A stretch of DNA of 64,000 nt from an uncultured Aquimarina sp. (GTDB lineage: Bacteria > Bacteroidota > Bacteroidia > Flavobacteriales > Flavobacteriaceae): NCBI GenBank assembly GCA_947492105.1, contig CANLMN010000017.1, positions 35,602 to 99,601 of the forward strand, read 5' to 3'. Numbering within the stretch: position 1 is the first letter of the stretch; every line of letters starts with the position of its first letter. Shown here in pieces: positions 1 through 10,195 of this stretch. A program made the position numbers and the translations under genes. Under the pieces are notes generated by a model. The model saw nothing but the letters and a program-made list of their open reading frames with translations. It was not told the origin of the DNA and did no database searches.

Positions 1-1
1 T

Positions 2-2863
2 ACGGATATTGATGGTAATTTTTCTTTAAAAATAAGCGGAATACCATCAACATTGGAAGTTTCGTCTTTGGGTTTTGAGTCTACAGATATAGCTATCTCA
101 GTACCCGGTTCGGTGACAATACAACTAGCGCAGTCCAGTGAATCCTTGGACGAAATTGTAGTAACAGGCCTAGCGACTTCAGTAAAGAGGAGTAATTCTG
201 CCAATGCTGTGGCTTCTATATCATCCGAAGAATTAACAGGCCTCACACCACCTCAGACTCTAGATGGGGCATTGCAAGGAAAATTTACGGGCGCTCTGAT
301 TACCAAAAGTTCTGGTGCGCCAGGTGGGGGTATTTCTATAAAACTAAGAGGAGTAACTTCGGTAAATGGGAATTCTCAGCCATTGTATATTGTGGATGGA
401 GTTTATGTTAATAATAGTAGTGTAGCGGCTGCTGGACTTAATGCCGTGTCTCGTGCAGCATCAGGAGGGAATGCCTCTAATCAGGATAATCCATCCAATA
501 GAATTGCAGACATCAATCCCGATGATATCGAAAGCGTAGAAATTCTCAAGGGTGCATCTGCCGCTGCAATATATGGTGCTCGAGCTGCTGCCGGAGTGAT
601 ACTAATTACCACCAAAAAAGGAAAACGAGGAGAAACCAAAATCTCATTATCTCAGGATCTAGGCTTTAATTCTATTATCAACTATAGAGGGCAACGAAAT
701 TTTACATCAGAAAAAATATTTGATTTTAATTATACGCCAAACCTTGATGAACCAGAAAAAGATCAAGAGTCTAGAGATGCTGCCAATAGAGAGGTAGCTC
801 TTTTTGAAAGTGCAAGAGATAGGGGGGAACTTATTGATTATGAAAGAGAAATCTTTGGGGAGAAAGGACTCATCTCCAATACAAGTGTTAATGTTTCTGG
901 TGGATCAGAAAATACAGTGTTTTATTCTGCATTTTCTAGAAATGAAGAAGATGGAATTGTAAAGAATACAGGATATATGCGGAATTCATTGCGTTTTAAC
1001 TTAGAAAACACTTTTCTGAAAAACAGAGCTAAACTGTCATTAAATACAAATTACGTAAACTCTAACTCTGATAGAGGTTTTTTTAACAATGATAATTCCG
1101 GGACAACTATCGGAGTAGCGTTAACCTCCACATATCCGTGGGCGAATCTATTCCCGGATGCTCAAGGGAACTATCCTGACAACCCTTATGGGGCTTCAAA
1201 CCCTTTGCAAACAAGAGATCTTATGACTAATCGAGAGGAAGTGAGTCGTTTTATAGTTGGTGGGGCACTGGATCTAAAATTAGTAGAAAAAGAGCGCTCT
1301 AGTCTCAAAATAATACTTAGAGGTGGTTTAGATACTTATCAACTAATTACTACAGCAATTTTTCCAAAAGAATTACAATTCCAGAATGTGGATAATGGAG
1401 GTCTCAACGGGGTAGTTGCTGTTGGGAAAACAGAGAATAGGGATGAGAACTATTCTGCATTTTTAGTGCATAATTATGGGACGACCAATGACCTTAATTT
1501 TACCACTCAAGCTGGGGTTACCTCTCAGACATTTTCTAGAAATACAGTACGGAATATATCTTCGAATCTTATTGCCTCAGAAACAAACTTAGATCAAGGT
1601 GCTAACACTAGCTCAACTCAATTTCGCCAAGAACAAGAAGATTTTGGTTTTTTTATTCAAGAAGAGATTAATTTTCAGAATATTGTGATAGGGACCTTGG
1701 GGGTTAGAGGTGATAAATCGAGTAATAATGGAGATGCAAATCAATTATTCTATTACCCAAAAGCCTCTGCAGCATTAAATTTTCATAATTTTAACTTTTG
1801 GTCTCTAGATTTAATAAATCAATTCAAATTGCGAGCTGCTTATGGAGAAGCAGGGAATTTTGCGCCGAATGGGGCTCTTTTTACAACCTATCAAAATTCA
1901 CTTATTGATGGTCAAGTGGGAATTCGAGTTCCTATAACATTGGGAGATCCTGATATTCTGCCAGAACGTCAGAAGGAATTTGAAATAGGTTTTGATGCGA
2001 GTTTTCTAGAAAGAAGAATAAACCTAGAATTTTCTTTTTACAACAAAACAGTCAATGATCTTATATTACGAGCAAATATTGAACCTTCTTCTGGATTTAC
2101 AAGAAAATTTTCTAACGCTGGAAATCTACAGAATAGAGGGTTTGAGGCAAATCTAAACGCCGATGTAGTCCAAAATGAGAATTTTAGATGGAATACAGGA
2201 ATGTTATTCTATAAAAATAAATCAGAAATCACACGATTGGATGTCGAGGCATTTGTCCTCGGAGGCTTTGGAGAAGGTCTAGGGACTTTTAAAATAGAAG
2301 AAGGTAAAAGTGTTACTCAAATAGTAGGTACTAATGAAGCAGGTGAATCAGAGGTGTTAGGGAATGCAGAACCGGATTTTCAAATTACGTTTACGAATAA
2401 TGTGGAATACAAAAATTGGGATCTTTCTTTTTTATGGCATTGGAAAAAAGGTGGAGATAATATCAATTTAACAAATTTGTTAACCGATTTTGGGCAAACT
2501 AGTCCAGATTATGATGACCTAAGCCTAGATCCATTAGGAGTTACTCCTAATGGTGATTTTAGAATTGGTGCTTTTAGAGCAGGGAACGCAAGACCATTTG
2601 TAGAAGATGCTTCGTATTTGAGATTGAGAGAAATAGGATTGTATTACACTTTTTCTGATAAAGTCTTGAAGCAAGCATTTAATGGCTATGTTTCAAATAT
2701 AAAAATAGGAATGTCAGGAAATAATTTGATCAATATTTTTGACTATAATAGTTATGACCCCGAAGTATCTAATTTTGGATCGAATGGCCTTTCTACTGGA
2801 GTAGAAGTAACACCATTCCCATCATCTAAACGATTAATGTTCCATCTAAAAGCTGATTTTTAA
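2..2863 (+). CDS. SusC/RagA-family TonB-linked outer membrane receptor, 5' partial
   Basis: Outer-membrane TonB-dependent transporter of the SusC type, which imports oligosaccharides or peptides with a SusD lipoprotein lid. The reading frame is open from base 2, so the true start lies upstream of the window; the in-frame TTG at 53 is not the start. The first visible residues (TDIDGNFSLKI) are the end of a carboxypeptidase-D-like regulatory domain. A TonB-box/plug start (DEIVVTG) follows, then the plug with the SusC signature around YIVDGVYVNN, then a long beta-barrel ending in Phe (LKADF), as barrel proteins do. The SusD partner starts 17 bases downstream, so the two form one operon. The substrate cannot be told because no linked enzymes are in view. 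Confidence 0.95.
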   Translation, partial: TDIDGNFSLKISGIPSTLEVSSLGFESTDIAISVPGSVTIQLAQSSESLDEIVVTGLATSVKRSNSANAVASISSEELTGLTPPQTLDGALQGKFTGALITKSSGAPGGGISIKLRGVTSVNGNSQPLYIVDGVYVNNSSVAAAGLNAVSRAASGGNASNQDNPSNRIADINPDDIESVEILKGASAAAIYGARAAAGVILITTKKGKRGETKISLSQDLGFNSIINYRGQRNFTSEKIFDFNYTPNLDEPEKDQESRDAANREVALFESARDRGELIDYEREIFGEKGLISNTSVNVSGGSENTVFYSAFSRNEEDGIVKNTGYMRNSLRFNLENTFLKNRAKLSLNTNYVNSNSDRGFFNNDNSGTTIGVALTSTYPWANLFPDAQGNYPDNPYGASNPLQTRDLMTNREEVSRFIVGGALDLKLVEKERSSLKIILRGGLDTYQLITTAIFPKELQFQNVDNGGLNGVVAVGKTENRDENYSAFLVHNYGTTNDLNFTTQAGVTSQTFSRNTVRNISSNLIASETNLDQGANTSSTQFRQEQEDFGFFIQEEINFQNIVIGTLGVRGDKSSNNGDANQLFYYPKASAALNFHNFNFWSLDLINQFKLRAAYGEAGNFAPNGALFTTYQNSLIDGQVGIRVPITLGDPDILPERQKEFEIGFDASFLERRINLEFSFYNKTVNDLILRANIEPSSGFTRKFSNAGNLQNRGFEANLNADVVQNENFRWNTGMLFYKNKSEITRLDVEAFVLGGFGEGLGTFKIEEGKSVTQIVGTNEAGESEVLGNAEPDFQITFTNNVEYKNWDLSFLWHWKKGGDNINLTNLLTDFGQTSPDYDDLSLDPLGVTPNGDFRIGAFRAGNARPFVEDASYLRLREIGLYYTFSDKVLKQAFNGYVSNIKIGMSGNNLINIFDYNSYDPEVSNFGSNGLSTGVEVTPFPSSKRLMFHLKADF

Positions 2864-2880
2864 AAATAAAAGACAAAGAA

Positions 2881-4257
2881 ATGAAACTATTAAGAAAAAT
2901 AACAATACTTGCATTTGTAACAGTACTCGTTCTATCTTGTGAAATAAAAGATGGGGAAAATTTGAATGGGGCTACTACAGATTCTGTTGCGCAAGGTATA
3001 ACTAGGGGAGCTTTGAAAGAAACTATATCGGGAGTCTTAGCAGCTATGAGAACCCAATTGGCAACTCAAATAGACGGGCAAAGTGTCGCCGGAAGAGAAT
3101 ATTGGAGAATCCAAAGCTCAGACCCTAGATGGACTGCAGATTTGCTCACAGCGACTTTGGATGATAATAGCTTCTACACAACTAATCCGTATGCAGCGCG
3201 CTATGCAAATATAAAAAATGTTAATATACTTCTAGAGGGTTTACGAAACACAACAGCAGATTTTACTCCAGAAGAAATAGCAAGTGCTCGTGGGTTCGCT
3301 AATACTATCAAAGCTCATGAATTGCTTATGGTACTCAATCGACAGTATCAAAATGGTATAAGAGTAGATGTGAATAATCCAAAAGATTTGGGGCCTTTTG
3401 TAACTTATGAAGAAGGGTTGGCGGCAATTGCAGAGCTCCTATCTGGGGCAATTACAGATCTTAAAGAAGGCGGCAGTAGCTTTCCTTTTAGCATTCCTTC
3501 GGGATTTGATACCCTTAGGCCAAAAGAGGATAGAGAACCAGGTTCTACAGTAGTTGTTGGACCTGTAGATTTTATGAAATTTGTGTATGGTTTAGCAGCT
3601 CGAGTTGCCGTATATCAAGGAGATTATGTGACAGCAAATAATTTTTTGCAGAATTCTTTTTTAGATCCTACCGATGCCTTGAGTGCAGGGGCTTATATGA
3701 CTTTTTCTCTAACTGGTGCTGATGTTGCAAATCCATTGTTTTTTGCATTGAATGCTACTGTGGCAAATGCCAGGATAGCTCATCCATCATTTATTGCTGA
3801 TGCAGAAATGAATGATACTAGATTAGGAAAGGTAGTTTTTAGAAGGAAAAATAATAAGGAAACCAACATGTTGGAACCGAATCCACTAACTCAAGATAAT
3901 CTTACGGGACAATATGATGTTTTTGTCTATACCAGTAATACAGCTTCTGTTCCTATCATGAAAAATGAAGAATTATTGCTATTATCGGCAGAGGTGCATC
4001 ATATAACGAATCCAACAGTAGCGGTAGCTGCTATTAATGTTGTTCGTACAGCTGCCAATTTGCCGCCCTATACTGGAGATACAAATCCTGAGGCATTGGT
4101 CACCGAAATCCTTAAACAACGTCGATATTCTTTGTTTGCAGAAGGGCATCGTTGGATTGATATGAGACGCTTTAATAGATTAGCAGATTTGCCTATTGAT
4201 AGGGATGGTGATCGGATTATAATGCAGTTTCCTACTCCTGCAAATGAAAACAACTAA
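2881..4257 (+). CDS. SusD/RagB-family nutrient-binding lipoprotein
   Basis: Surface lipoprotein that caps the SusC channel and binds substrate. The 458 residues begin with a lipoprotein signal peptide ending LVLSC, with the lipidated Cys at residue 20. The C-terminal part has the usual SusD ending, where the last helices carry the motif RRYSLFAEGHRWIDMRR near residue 415. It lies 17 bases after the SusC gene and is certainly co-transcribed with it. No glycoside hydrolase, peptidase or anti-sigma regulator follows, so this is a pair without visible enzymes. Confidence 0.93.
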   Translation: MKLLRKITILAFVTVLVLSCEIKDGENLNGATTDSVAQGITRGALKETISGVLAAMRTQLATQIDGQSVAGREYWRIQSSDPRWTADLLTATLDDNSFYTTNPYAARYANIKNVNILLEGLRNTTADFTPEEIASARGFANTIKAHELLMVLNRQYQNGIRVDVNNPKDLGPFVTYEEGLAAIAELLSGAITDLKEGGSSFPFSIPSGFDTLRPKEDREPGSTVVVGPVDFMKFVYGLAARVAVYQGDYVTANNFLQNSFLDPTDALSAGAYMTFSLTGADVANPLFFALNATVANARIAHPSFIADAEMNDTRLGKVVFRRKNNKETNMLEPNPLTQDNLTGQYDVFVYTSNTASVPIMKNEELLLLSAEVHHITNPTVAVAAINVVRTAANLPPYTGDTNPEALVTEILKQRRYSLFAEGHRWIDMRRFNRLADLPIDRDGDRIIMQFPTPANENN

Positions 4258-4386
4258 TTTGGCAGAGTATCATCTTCGAAAACCAAATATTTAAAGGTTG
4301 CAAAGGGTATAAATGCATAGTGTTACATAAAGCTATAGAATCCGAATGTGGTCCATGGACTTTTCGGATTTTATAGCTTTTATATT

Positions 4387-4550
4387 ATACCATTTAAAAA
4401 ATAATTACAGGCTGATAATTCGGTTCTTTTTCTACTATTTTTTCGCTACAAAATTAAATCGTAGCATAAGGCTATGCTTGAATTTTGTAACTCAAACTAG
4501 CGAAAAAATAGTTCAATTATTTTAACCTACAATTACATTTTAACTGGTAT
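4387..4550. repeat. Interspersed palindromic repeat family 1, copy a
   Basis: A 164-bp imperfect inverted repeat starting ATACCAT and ending CTGGTAT. The arms (left: CTATTTTTTCGCT; right: AGCGAAAAAATAG) surround a central smaller palindrome GCATAAGGCTATGC. Close copies lie at 46219-46380 and 58188-58348, with a fragment at 57921-57984. It contains no coding frame and resembles a MITE or long REP-like element. Confidence 0.8.
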
Positions 4551-4597
4551 AAATTCGTATTCATGACAAGTCAATATGCGGTATTATAGAGCTAATT
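4549..4597. repeat. Interspersed repeat family 3, internally deleted copy
   Basis: Begins ATAAATTCGTATTCATGAC and ends ATTATAGAGCTAATT, matching both ends of the 142-bp repeats at 13284-13425 and 33960-34101 but lacking the middle. It directly abuts the family 1 copy. Confidence 0.5.
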
Positions 4598-4611
4598 GAA
4601 TTGTATAAGAT

Positions 4612-4737
4612 ATTTTTGAAATTCCTATCTATGCTGCAATGGAGGTGTATTAAGAGTATGCCAATGAGATGAATCCAAAATATAAAGATTCGAGATTGAT
4701 GATTGATGTCAAAAAAGTAGAAAGCGATTCATTATAA
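4612..4737 (+). pseudogene. Possible 3' remnant of a decayed gene
   Basis: The + frame reads like protein (FEIPIYAAMEVY, a TAA stop, then EYANEMNPKYKDSRLMIDV and on to a terminal TAA at 4735-4737). It has no start, one internal stop, and overlaps the end of the convergent AraC-type gene by a few bases. The source protein was not recognised. It may equally be chance composition. Confidence 0.25.
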
Positions 4738-5511
4738 GTGTGGATTATTGTGAATGTTAGTTATTACAGATGGACTAACACCATGAACCTTTTTAAAACT
4801 TTTGGAGAAATAAGAAAGACTCATAAATCCTGTTTTTGTTGCTGATTCATTAACTTTTAGTCCTTTATTTTCTATGAGGTCTTTGGCTATTTTTATTCGA
4901 AAAAATAGAATGTATTGGACGGCAGTCATTCCAGTAGTTTTTTTTATTTTGATCCGTAGGTTTGACGGACTAATAAGAACTTCCTTGGCTATATCATCTA
5001 CTGTTATTCGATTTGTTTCTAAGTTTTTTTGTATGCTCTTATTTATTTTTGTTAGGAAATAGTCATTATCTAAGATTGGCGTATTGTTAGCCTTGTTTTC
5101 TGTCCTATTCGGGATGTTTTTAATTACGGAGTTTATCTTGTCCAAAATGTGTTTTTCTTCATTTTCTATAATGATTGTTTTGTTGACAAGCGGATGGGTT
5201 AGCTGATAAACTGGAATATTTTCGGATTGTGATATTAATAGAAAAAGAGGAATATTTATATTACCATACAATTGTTTTTTATTGTAGTTCGCAATGGTAG
5301 AAAAATGTTTTGTATCACACAAAACAAAATCGTAGGGAATTGTTTTGTTTTTGAATACAAAAATATCATCACAATCCAAAAAATGTAATTTGAATGAATG
5401 TTTAATTTCTCTTAGGCATCCATGACAAAATATATCCATATCAAACAGACAGATAATATTTAGTTTTGAATAAGATCTTTTTTTTTCTTTGAGAAAGTTG
5501 TCAGGTAGCAT
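4732..5511 (-). CDS. AraC-family transcriptional regulator
   Basis: 259 residues. The C-terminal ~100 residues form an AraC/XylS DNA-binding domain with two helix-turn-helix units: the first around VDDIAKEVLISPSNLRIKIK, the second around VNESATKTGFMSLSYFSKSF, followed by the usual HGVSPS. The N-terminal ~130 residues alternate hydrophobic strands and helices (IICLFDMD, DFVLCD, LFLLIS) and look like a degenerate receiver or sensor fold without clear phosphoacceptor residues. The gene points away from the SusCD pair and toward the LytTR regulator's side. The target is unknown. Confidence 0.85.
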   Translation of the reverse strand: MLPDNFLKEKKRSYSKLNIICLFDMDIFCHGCLREIKHSFKLHFLDCDDIFVFKNKTIPYDFVLCDTKHFSTIANYNKKQLYGNINIPLFLLISQSENIPVYQLTHPLVNKTIIIENEEKHILDKINSVIKNIPNRTENKANNTPILDNDYFLTKINKSIQKNLETNRITVDDIAKEVLISPSNLRIKIKKTTGMTAVQYILFFRIKIAKDLIENKGLKVNESATKTGFMSLSYFSKSFKKVHGVSPSVITNIHNNPHL

Positions 5512-5702
5512 GATTTGTGGTTTTAGTTACCGGAATATATTGTATGATTTCATAGATATTTTCAGAACTGTATAAGTAGTATGCTCTTTTGTATAAACTG
5601 TGGTTTCTAAAATACAGATCAACAGAAAACTGTGATGTCAGAAATTAAAAGCAAGCATTTATATAATCAGAAGTAGATAAACCTGTTCCTCTGTATATCA
5701 GG

Positions 5703-6458
5703 TCAAATAATATTCATTTTAGAAAATAATTCATCTTTACTGTTTCTAGAAACGGGTAGGTCTTGGCCATCAGACATAAAGACGGAAATGCCATCACTTT
5801 TTGATAATGATTTGATGTGACTAAGATTTATTAAAAATGATTTATGAATTCGAACAAAATAATCAAGTTGCAAATTTTCTTCAAAATATTTTAGTTTTTT
5901 GGAAATAACAATTTCTTTGTTTTCTATAAGCTTAATTAGTGTGTAATTTCCTTTTGCACTACAATAGATAATATCGTTAACCTCTAGAACATGGATTTTT
6001 TTTCCATCTGAAATTGATATTTTTGTTCTTTCCGTAATTTTGGAGTACAGTTGATCAAATTCCTGAGATACTTGTTTTTTGGATGTTTTTTGGTTTTTGG
6101 ATTGATGAACTTTATTGACTGTTTCTATGAGTTCTTGTGTGTGAATTGGTTTGAGAATGTAATCTATCGCATTATACTTATATCCTTTTATAGCATGCTT
6201 TTCGGATGCTGTTACAAAAACTAATTTAAAATCTAATTCATCCCAATCCATTTCTTCAATGATTTCAAAACATGTTATGGGACCAAGGTGGATGTCCAAA
6301 AAGACAAGGTCGACTTGATGATTTTCCAGAGCATTTTTTAGTGAGATTTTATCGTGGGCTTCGGCAATTATATTTACATCAGTGCAGTAGCTTGATAGTA
6401 GCAAGCGCAAATTCTCGCGGTCTTTTTTGTTGTCATCAACAATAATACATTTGAGCAT
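5703..6458 (-). CDS. LytTR-family response regulator
   Basis: 251 residues. The receiver domain (about 1-120) has the acidic pair D8/D9, the phosphoacceptor D55 (LVFLDIH), T83 and the conserved K103 (ILKPI). A LytTR DNA-binding domain occupies about residues 145-247 (KISISDGKKIHVLEV, YFVRIHKSFLINL). LytTR regulators are normally controlled by a membrane histidine kinase encoded next door, but none is present within the window, so this one is an orphan here. It is followed 190 bases downstream by the AraC-type regulator on the same strand. Confidence 0.93.
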   Translation of the reverse strand: MLKCIIVDDNKKDRENLRLLLSSYCTDVNIIAEAHDKISLKNALENHQVDLVFLDIHLGPITCFEIIEEMDWDELDFKLVFVTASEKHAIKGYKYNAIDYILKPIHTQELIETVNKVHQSKNQKTSKKQVSQEFDQLYSKITERTKISISDGKKIHVLEVNDIIYCSAKGNYTLIKLIENKEIVISKKLKYFEENLQLDYFVRIHKSFLINLSHIKSLSKSDGISVFMSDGQDLPVSRNSKDELFSKMNII

Positions 6459-6874
6459 GTTTAATAATTTTTTTTGGGGTGCTAATTTTTAACAAAACAA
6501 TATATGAATAAGTTGTCGAATTAATTAGGATTCCTGACATGTTTGGTGCTATGAGTATCATAAATTTAATGGGTTATACAAATATATGCTTGTCCAAATG
6601 TGGTGAGATCTTTAGATATGAAGAAAAGAGTTTGTAGACTGCTGTAATTTGTTTAAACCACTTTTAATGCAAATAATGTATGGGGATAAGTGATTTTGGA
6701 ACTTCGATATCGGGTATGATTTTAAATATGAGCGTACTCCTTTCGAAATAAGCAAAGAATAAAAAAAAATGAACAAATTATCGATAAAAATGAACATTTA
6801 AATACCTAACAAACCGGTGTAACTTTGATAACTCATTATAAATTTTTTTTTACTAACACTAATTATGAAAACTT
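6459..6874. other. AT-rich divergent promoter region
   Basis: Space between the divergently transcribed LytTR regulator and the pore-former-like lipoprotein. It is strongly AT-rich with no coding frame and no repeat-family member. It presumably holds both promoters, but no clear TTG-N-TAnnTTTG match stands out. Confidence 0.5.
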
Positions 6875-7897
6875 ATGAAAATGAACAAAAGTAAATTTGG
6901 ATTGGTATTCTTGTTTACCTTAGGGACGCTTGTTTCTTGTGAAAAAGAAATGGACGCTACGGATACCGTAACTACAGAGGTTTTACCCGATGAGTCTGGG
7001 TATTTTGTAGAGCAAGAAGGCGTAGAGTATCACGATGGTCCTGTGGTCAAAATAGGGAATCATGATATCGCAGAAATGGAGTTAGCAGCAAAAAAGCCAA
7101 GAGTTCATGGTACTTGGAAGAGACTAACTGCTGGCAATATGAACAAACTAGGGTATAGTAGTACAGATTTTAATCTAAATCGATTTACAGCCGTACTTAA
7201 CAAAGGTACTAGAAGGCCAAAAAATGTAAGTGTTAATGGTTTTAAATACGGTCCAGAACGAAGTGCAAGTGCAAATCAAGGATGGAATGTAGACGTCCGT
7301 ACTTGGGGAGTACGTCAAAAAATTGTCACTTCAAAAAATACACCAATCAAAGCAGTTCCCGGTTTTTCTTTAAGAAGGCTTAGGAATAATAAAAAGACAA
7401 GACAATGGATGAAGCCAAATGACAAGGAATGGAAACGTAGTATCACAAACACACGAGGGTGGAGTGTAACTGGTTCTAGAACTATGGAGATAGGTACATC
7501 GTTGTCTATTCCATTTGGTGGTGGCGGGAATGTAGGAGCATCTGCATCAATGAGTGTAACCCTAGAGCATGGTAAATCAAATTCGACAGAGGTGACATTT
7601 GAAGAAGGATTTACTTCTGCTGGTAGATGGGTTCCGCCTGGTAAAACAGCTGTTTTTCAAGTTGTAGAACGTCATAAAATACAAAGAACAGAGTGGGTTG
7701 TTCCAGTAGAATTTAGAGGTAAAGTTGGAGCTAATTATGGAAGTAAAAAACACCATGGAAGTCATTTTTGGTCAGTGAGTGCACCGGCTTTTTTCTATGA
7801 GTATAATCCAAAACTTAGAAATGATTATAGACGAATGGTTATAAAAACTCACGAAGATGTATTGAAAGAGGCATGGGTGAGGTCTTGGATAGAGTAA
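6875..7897 (+). CDS. Lipoprotein with aerolysin/ETX-MTX2-like beta-pore-forming region
   Basis: 340 residues. A lipoprotein signal peptide ends LVSC (Cys22). ATG 6881 is an equally good start. Residues about 190-290 resemble the membrane-insertion part of aerolysin-like toxins: WSVTGSRTMEIG, a Ser/Thr-alternating amphipathic hairpin (SLSIPFGGGGNVGASASMS, then TLEHGKSNSTEVTF), then WVPPGKTAVFQVVERHKIQ, matching the wsV...vPPgk...v pattern of ETX/MTX2 proteins. The N-terminal ~180 residues, rich in Trp, Arg and Lys, are unrecognised and could be the receptor-binding part. The family assignment is by pattern only. The gene is a single unit ended by a strong terminator. Confidence 0.55.
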   Translation: MKMNKSKFGLVFLFTLGTLVSCEKEMDATDTVTTEVLPDESGYFVEQEGVEYHDGPVVKIGNHDIAEMELAAKKPRVHGTWKRLTAGNMNKLGYSSTDFNLNRFTAVLNKGTRRPKNVSVNGFKYGPERSASANQGWNVDVRTWGVRQKIVTSKNTPIKAVPGFSLRRLRNNKKTRQWMKPNDKEWKRSITNTRGWSVTGSRTMEIGTSLSIPFGGGGNVGASASMSVTLEHGKSNSTEVTFEEGFTSAGRWVPPGKTAVFQVVERHKIQRTEWVVPVEFRGKVGANYGSKKHHGSHFWSVSAPAFFYEYNPKLRNDYRRMVIKTHEDVLKEAWVRSWIE

Positions 7898-7991
7898 GCC
7901 ATAAAAAAAAAGCTTTTTTATTTTTAGAAAAAAGAGTTGAGGTATTAAGGTAATAACAACCTTCTCTTAAAACTTGAGAATATAATAGAAG

Positions 7992-8035
7992 AAAAAACGG
8001 TTTGGTCTTGTAAAAGAGACTGACCGTTTTTTTTT
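7992..8035 (+). terminator. Rho-independent terminator
   Basis: Stem AAAAAACGGT / ACCGTTTTTT with an inner GTCTT pairing and a T-run (8027-8035). It ends the lipoprotein transcript. Confidence 0.85.
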
Positions 8036-8106
8036 GCTTTTTCTGAGTAAAGAACGAACCGAAGTATTCTTCTGAATAAACACAAAGCTTATTGCACCCA
8101 ATTTCT

Positions 8107-8114
8107 TATTTTTG
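8107..8114 (+). promoter_or_regulatory. Probable -7 box of aspS
   Basis: TATTTTTG fits the Bacteroidota TAnnTTTG box and lies 18 bases before the aspS ATG at 8133. No properly spaced upstream TTG is present. Confidence 0.45.
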
Positions 8115-8132
8115 CGATTCAAAATACAAATT

Positions 8133-9884
8133 ATGTACAGAAGTCACAATTGCGGAGTACTCCGCGCTTCAGATATTGATAAGAAAGTTACACTTGCTGG
8201 ATGGGTTCAAAAATCTAGAGACAAGGGTTTTATCATTTGGGTAGATTTGCGAGATCGCTATGGTGTAACGCAATTGGTTTTTGATGAAGAGCGTACCTCC
8301 AAAGCATTGTTAGAACAGGCAAGAGAATTAGGGCGCGAATTTGTAATTCAAGTCACAGGAACAGTTGTAGAACGAGATTCCAAAAATCCAAATATGGATA
8401 CTGGGGATATCGAGATTCTTGTGAGTGAGTTCACAATATTAAACGCAGCTCTGACACCTCCTTTTACTATAGAAGATACGACGGATGGTGGTGAAGATAT
8501 TCGAATGAAATATCGCTATTTAGATATTCGTCGTAATCCAGTAAAAAATAGCTTGATTTTTCGCCATCAAGTAGGTATGCAAGTGCGTAATTATCTTTCT
8601 ACAGAGGGGTTCATAGAGGTAGAAACACCATATTTGATCAAGTCTACTCCAGAGGGAGCACGTGATTTTGTTGTGCCTTCGAGAATGAATGAGGGACAGT
8701 TTTATGCCTTGCCACAGTCTCCACAAACTTTTAAGCAGTTGCTTATGGTTGGTGGAATGGATAAATATTTTCAGATCGTAAAATGTTTCCGAGATGAGGA
8801 TTTGCGAGCAGATCGTCAGCCAGAATTTACACAAATAGATTGCGAAATGGCTTTTGTAGAGCAGGAAGATATACTCAATATCTTTGAAGGACTCACGAGA
8901 CATTTGCTCCAAGAGGTCAAGAATGTAACTCTTGGAGATTTTCCTAGAATAACCTATGCAGAGGCTATGCAGAAATATGGAAATGACAAACCAGATATTC
9001 GTTTTGGGATGGAGTTTGGAGAGCTAAACGCAGTGACGCAACACAAAGAATTCAAAGTATTCAATAGTGCGGAGTTAGTGGTAGGGATAGCTGTTCCTGG
9101 TGGGAATGCATATACCAGAAAAGAGATAGATAAATTGATCGATTGGGTTCGAAGACCACAGGTCGGTGCACTAGGGATGGTTTATGCGAGGTGTAATGAC
9201 GATGGAAGTTATAAGTCATCAGTAGATAAGTTCTATGATCAAGAGGACTTGGCAAAATGGGCAGAGGTAACGGGGGCAAAACCTGGGGACTTGATTTGCG
9301 TTTTGTCGGGCGATACTCTAAAGGTTAGAACACAGCTTAGTGCCCTGCGTATGGAATTAGCAGAGCGATTAGGATTGCGTAATCCAGAGGAATTTGCACC
9401 ATTATGGGTAGTAGATTTTCCATTGTTGGAGTGGGACGAGGAGACAGAACGCTATCATGCCATGCATCACCCGTTTACATCACCAAAACCAGAAGATTTA
9501 CCCTTGCTAGAAACTAAACCGGGAGAAGTTCGTGCCAATGCGTATGATTTGGTATTGAATGGGAACGAAATCGGTGGGGGATCTATTCGGATTCATGACA
9601 AGGAAACACAAGCACTGATGTTTGATTATCTAGGATTCACTCCAGAAGAAGCAAGGGAGCAGTTTGGGTTTTTAATGGATGCCTTTCAATATGGCGCACC
9701 GCCACATGGAGGGATAGCTTTTGGATTTGATAGACTTGTAGCAATCCTTGGCGGACAGGAAACCATACGTGATTTTATTGCGTTTCCAAAAAATAATAGT
9801 GGTCGTGATGTGATGATCGATGCTCCGGCAGATTTGGATACAGCCCAATTAAAAGAGTTAAGTCTCAAGTTGGATAGACAATAG
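8133..9884 (+). CDS. aspS: Aspartyl-tRNA synthetase
   Basis: Class II synthetase charging tRNA-Asp in the cytoplasm. The start at ATG 8133 ([10 protein letters not shown]) gives 583 residues, the normal bacterial length; an upstream in-frame TTG at 8112 lies in the promoter box. An N-terminal OB-fold anticodon-binding domain ([19 protein letters not shown]) is followed by class II motif 2 ([19 protein letters not shown]), the bacterial insertion (GAD) domain, and motif 3 near the end ([15 protein letters not shown]). All hallmarks are present. Confidence 0.98.
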   Translation: MYRSHNCGVLRASDIDKKVTLAGWVQKSRDKGFIIWVDLRDRYGVTQLVFDEERTSKALLEQARELGREFVIQVTGTVVERDSKNPNMDTGDIEILVSEFTILNAALTPPFTIEDTTDGGEDIRMKYRYLDIRRNPVKNSLIFRHQVGMQVRNYLSTEGFIEVETPYLIKSTPEGARDFVVPSRMNEGQFYALPQSPQTFKQLLMVGGMDKYFQIVKCFRDEDLRADRQPEFTQIDCEMAFVEQEDILNIFEGLTRHLLQEVKNVTLGDFPRITYAEAMQKYGNDKPDIRFGMEFGELNAVTQHKEFKVFNSAELVVGIAVPGGNAYTRKEIDKLIDWVRRPQVGALGMVYARCNDDGSYKSSVDKFYDQEDLAKWAEVTGAKPGDLICVLSGDTLKVRTQLSALRMELAERLGLRNPEEFAPLWVVDFPLLEWDEETERYHAMHHPFTSPKPEDLPLLETKPGEVRANAYDLVLNGNEIGGGSIRIHDKETQALMFDYLGFTPEEAREQFGFLMDAFQYGAPPHGGIAFGFDRLVAILGGQETIRDFIAFPKNNSGRDVMIDAPADLDTAQLKELSLKLDRQ

Positions 9885-10113
9885 TAAATATACAAGGTAT
9901 GAATACCAACGAACCAACTAGGATTAGTGTAATTATAGCCAAGTAGCCTTTTGTTCTGAGACTTTGATTATATGTGCAGTTTTTGGCACCATGAGTTCAA
10001 GAACGTAGAAAGGGTGAAAATGTAAAAGGTTTTTTTACAAGTCTTATAAGTAGGAGGTTAAGTCGTTTGTTGCAATTCCAAATGACAGATGGTATATACT
10101 ATTACACGGATAG

Positions 10114-10161
10114 AATCCCATTGGATTTTGAATTTTTTTTCAAAGATCCATGGGATTTTTT
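10114..10161 (+). terminator. Hairpin with T-run in the aspS-ClC gap
   Basis: Imperfect stem between AATCCCATTGGATTTTGAA (10114-10132) and TTCAAAGATCCATGGGATT, followed by six T. It lies 230 bases after aspS and 35 before the ClC start. It is the only structured element seen in the 9885-10195 gap. Confidence 0.5.
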
Positions 10162-10195
10162 CGGTATCTTTAGTGAAGAAGTGCCTTTGTGAGAC

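Noticed and set aside
53-55. TTG at 53 as the start of the SusC gene
   Set aside because: The frame is open to the window edge and the upstream residues belong to the carboxypeptidase-D-like domain.
8520-9895. Minus-strand frames inside aspS
   Set aside because: They lie within an unambiguous gene and follow its codon pattern as shadows.
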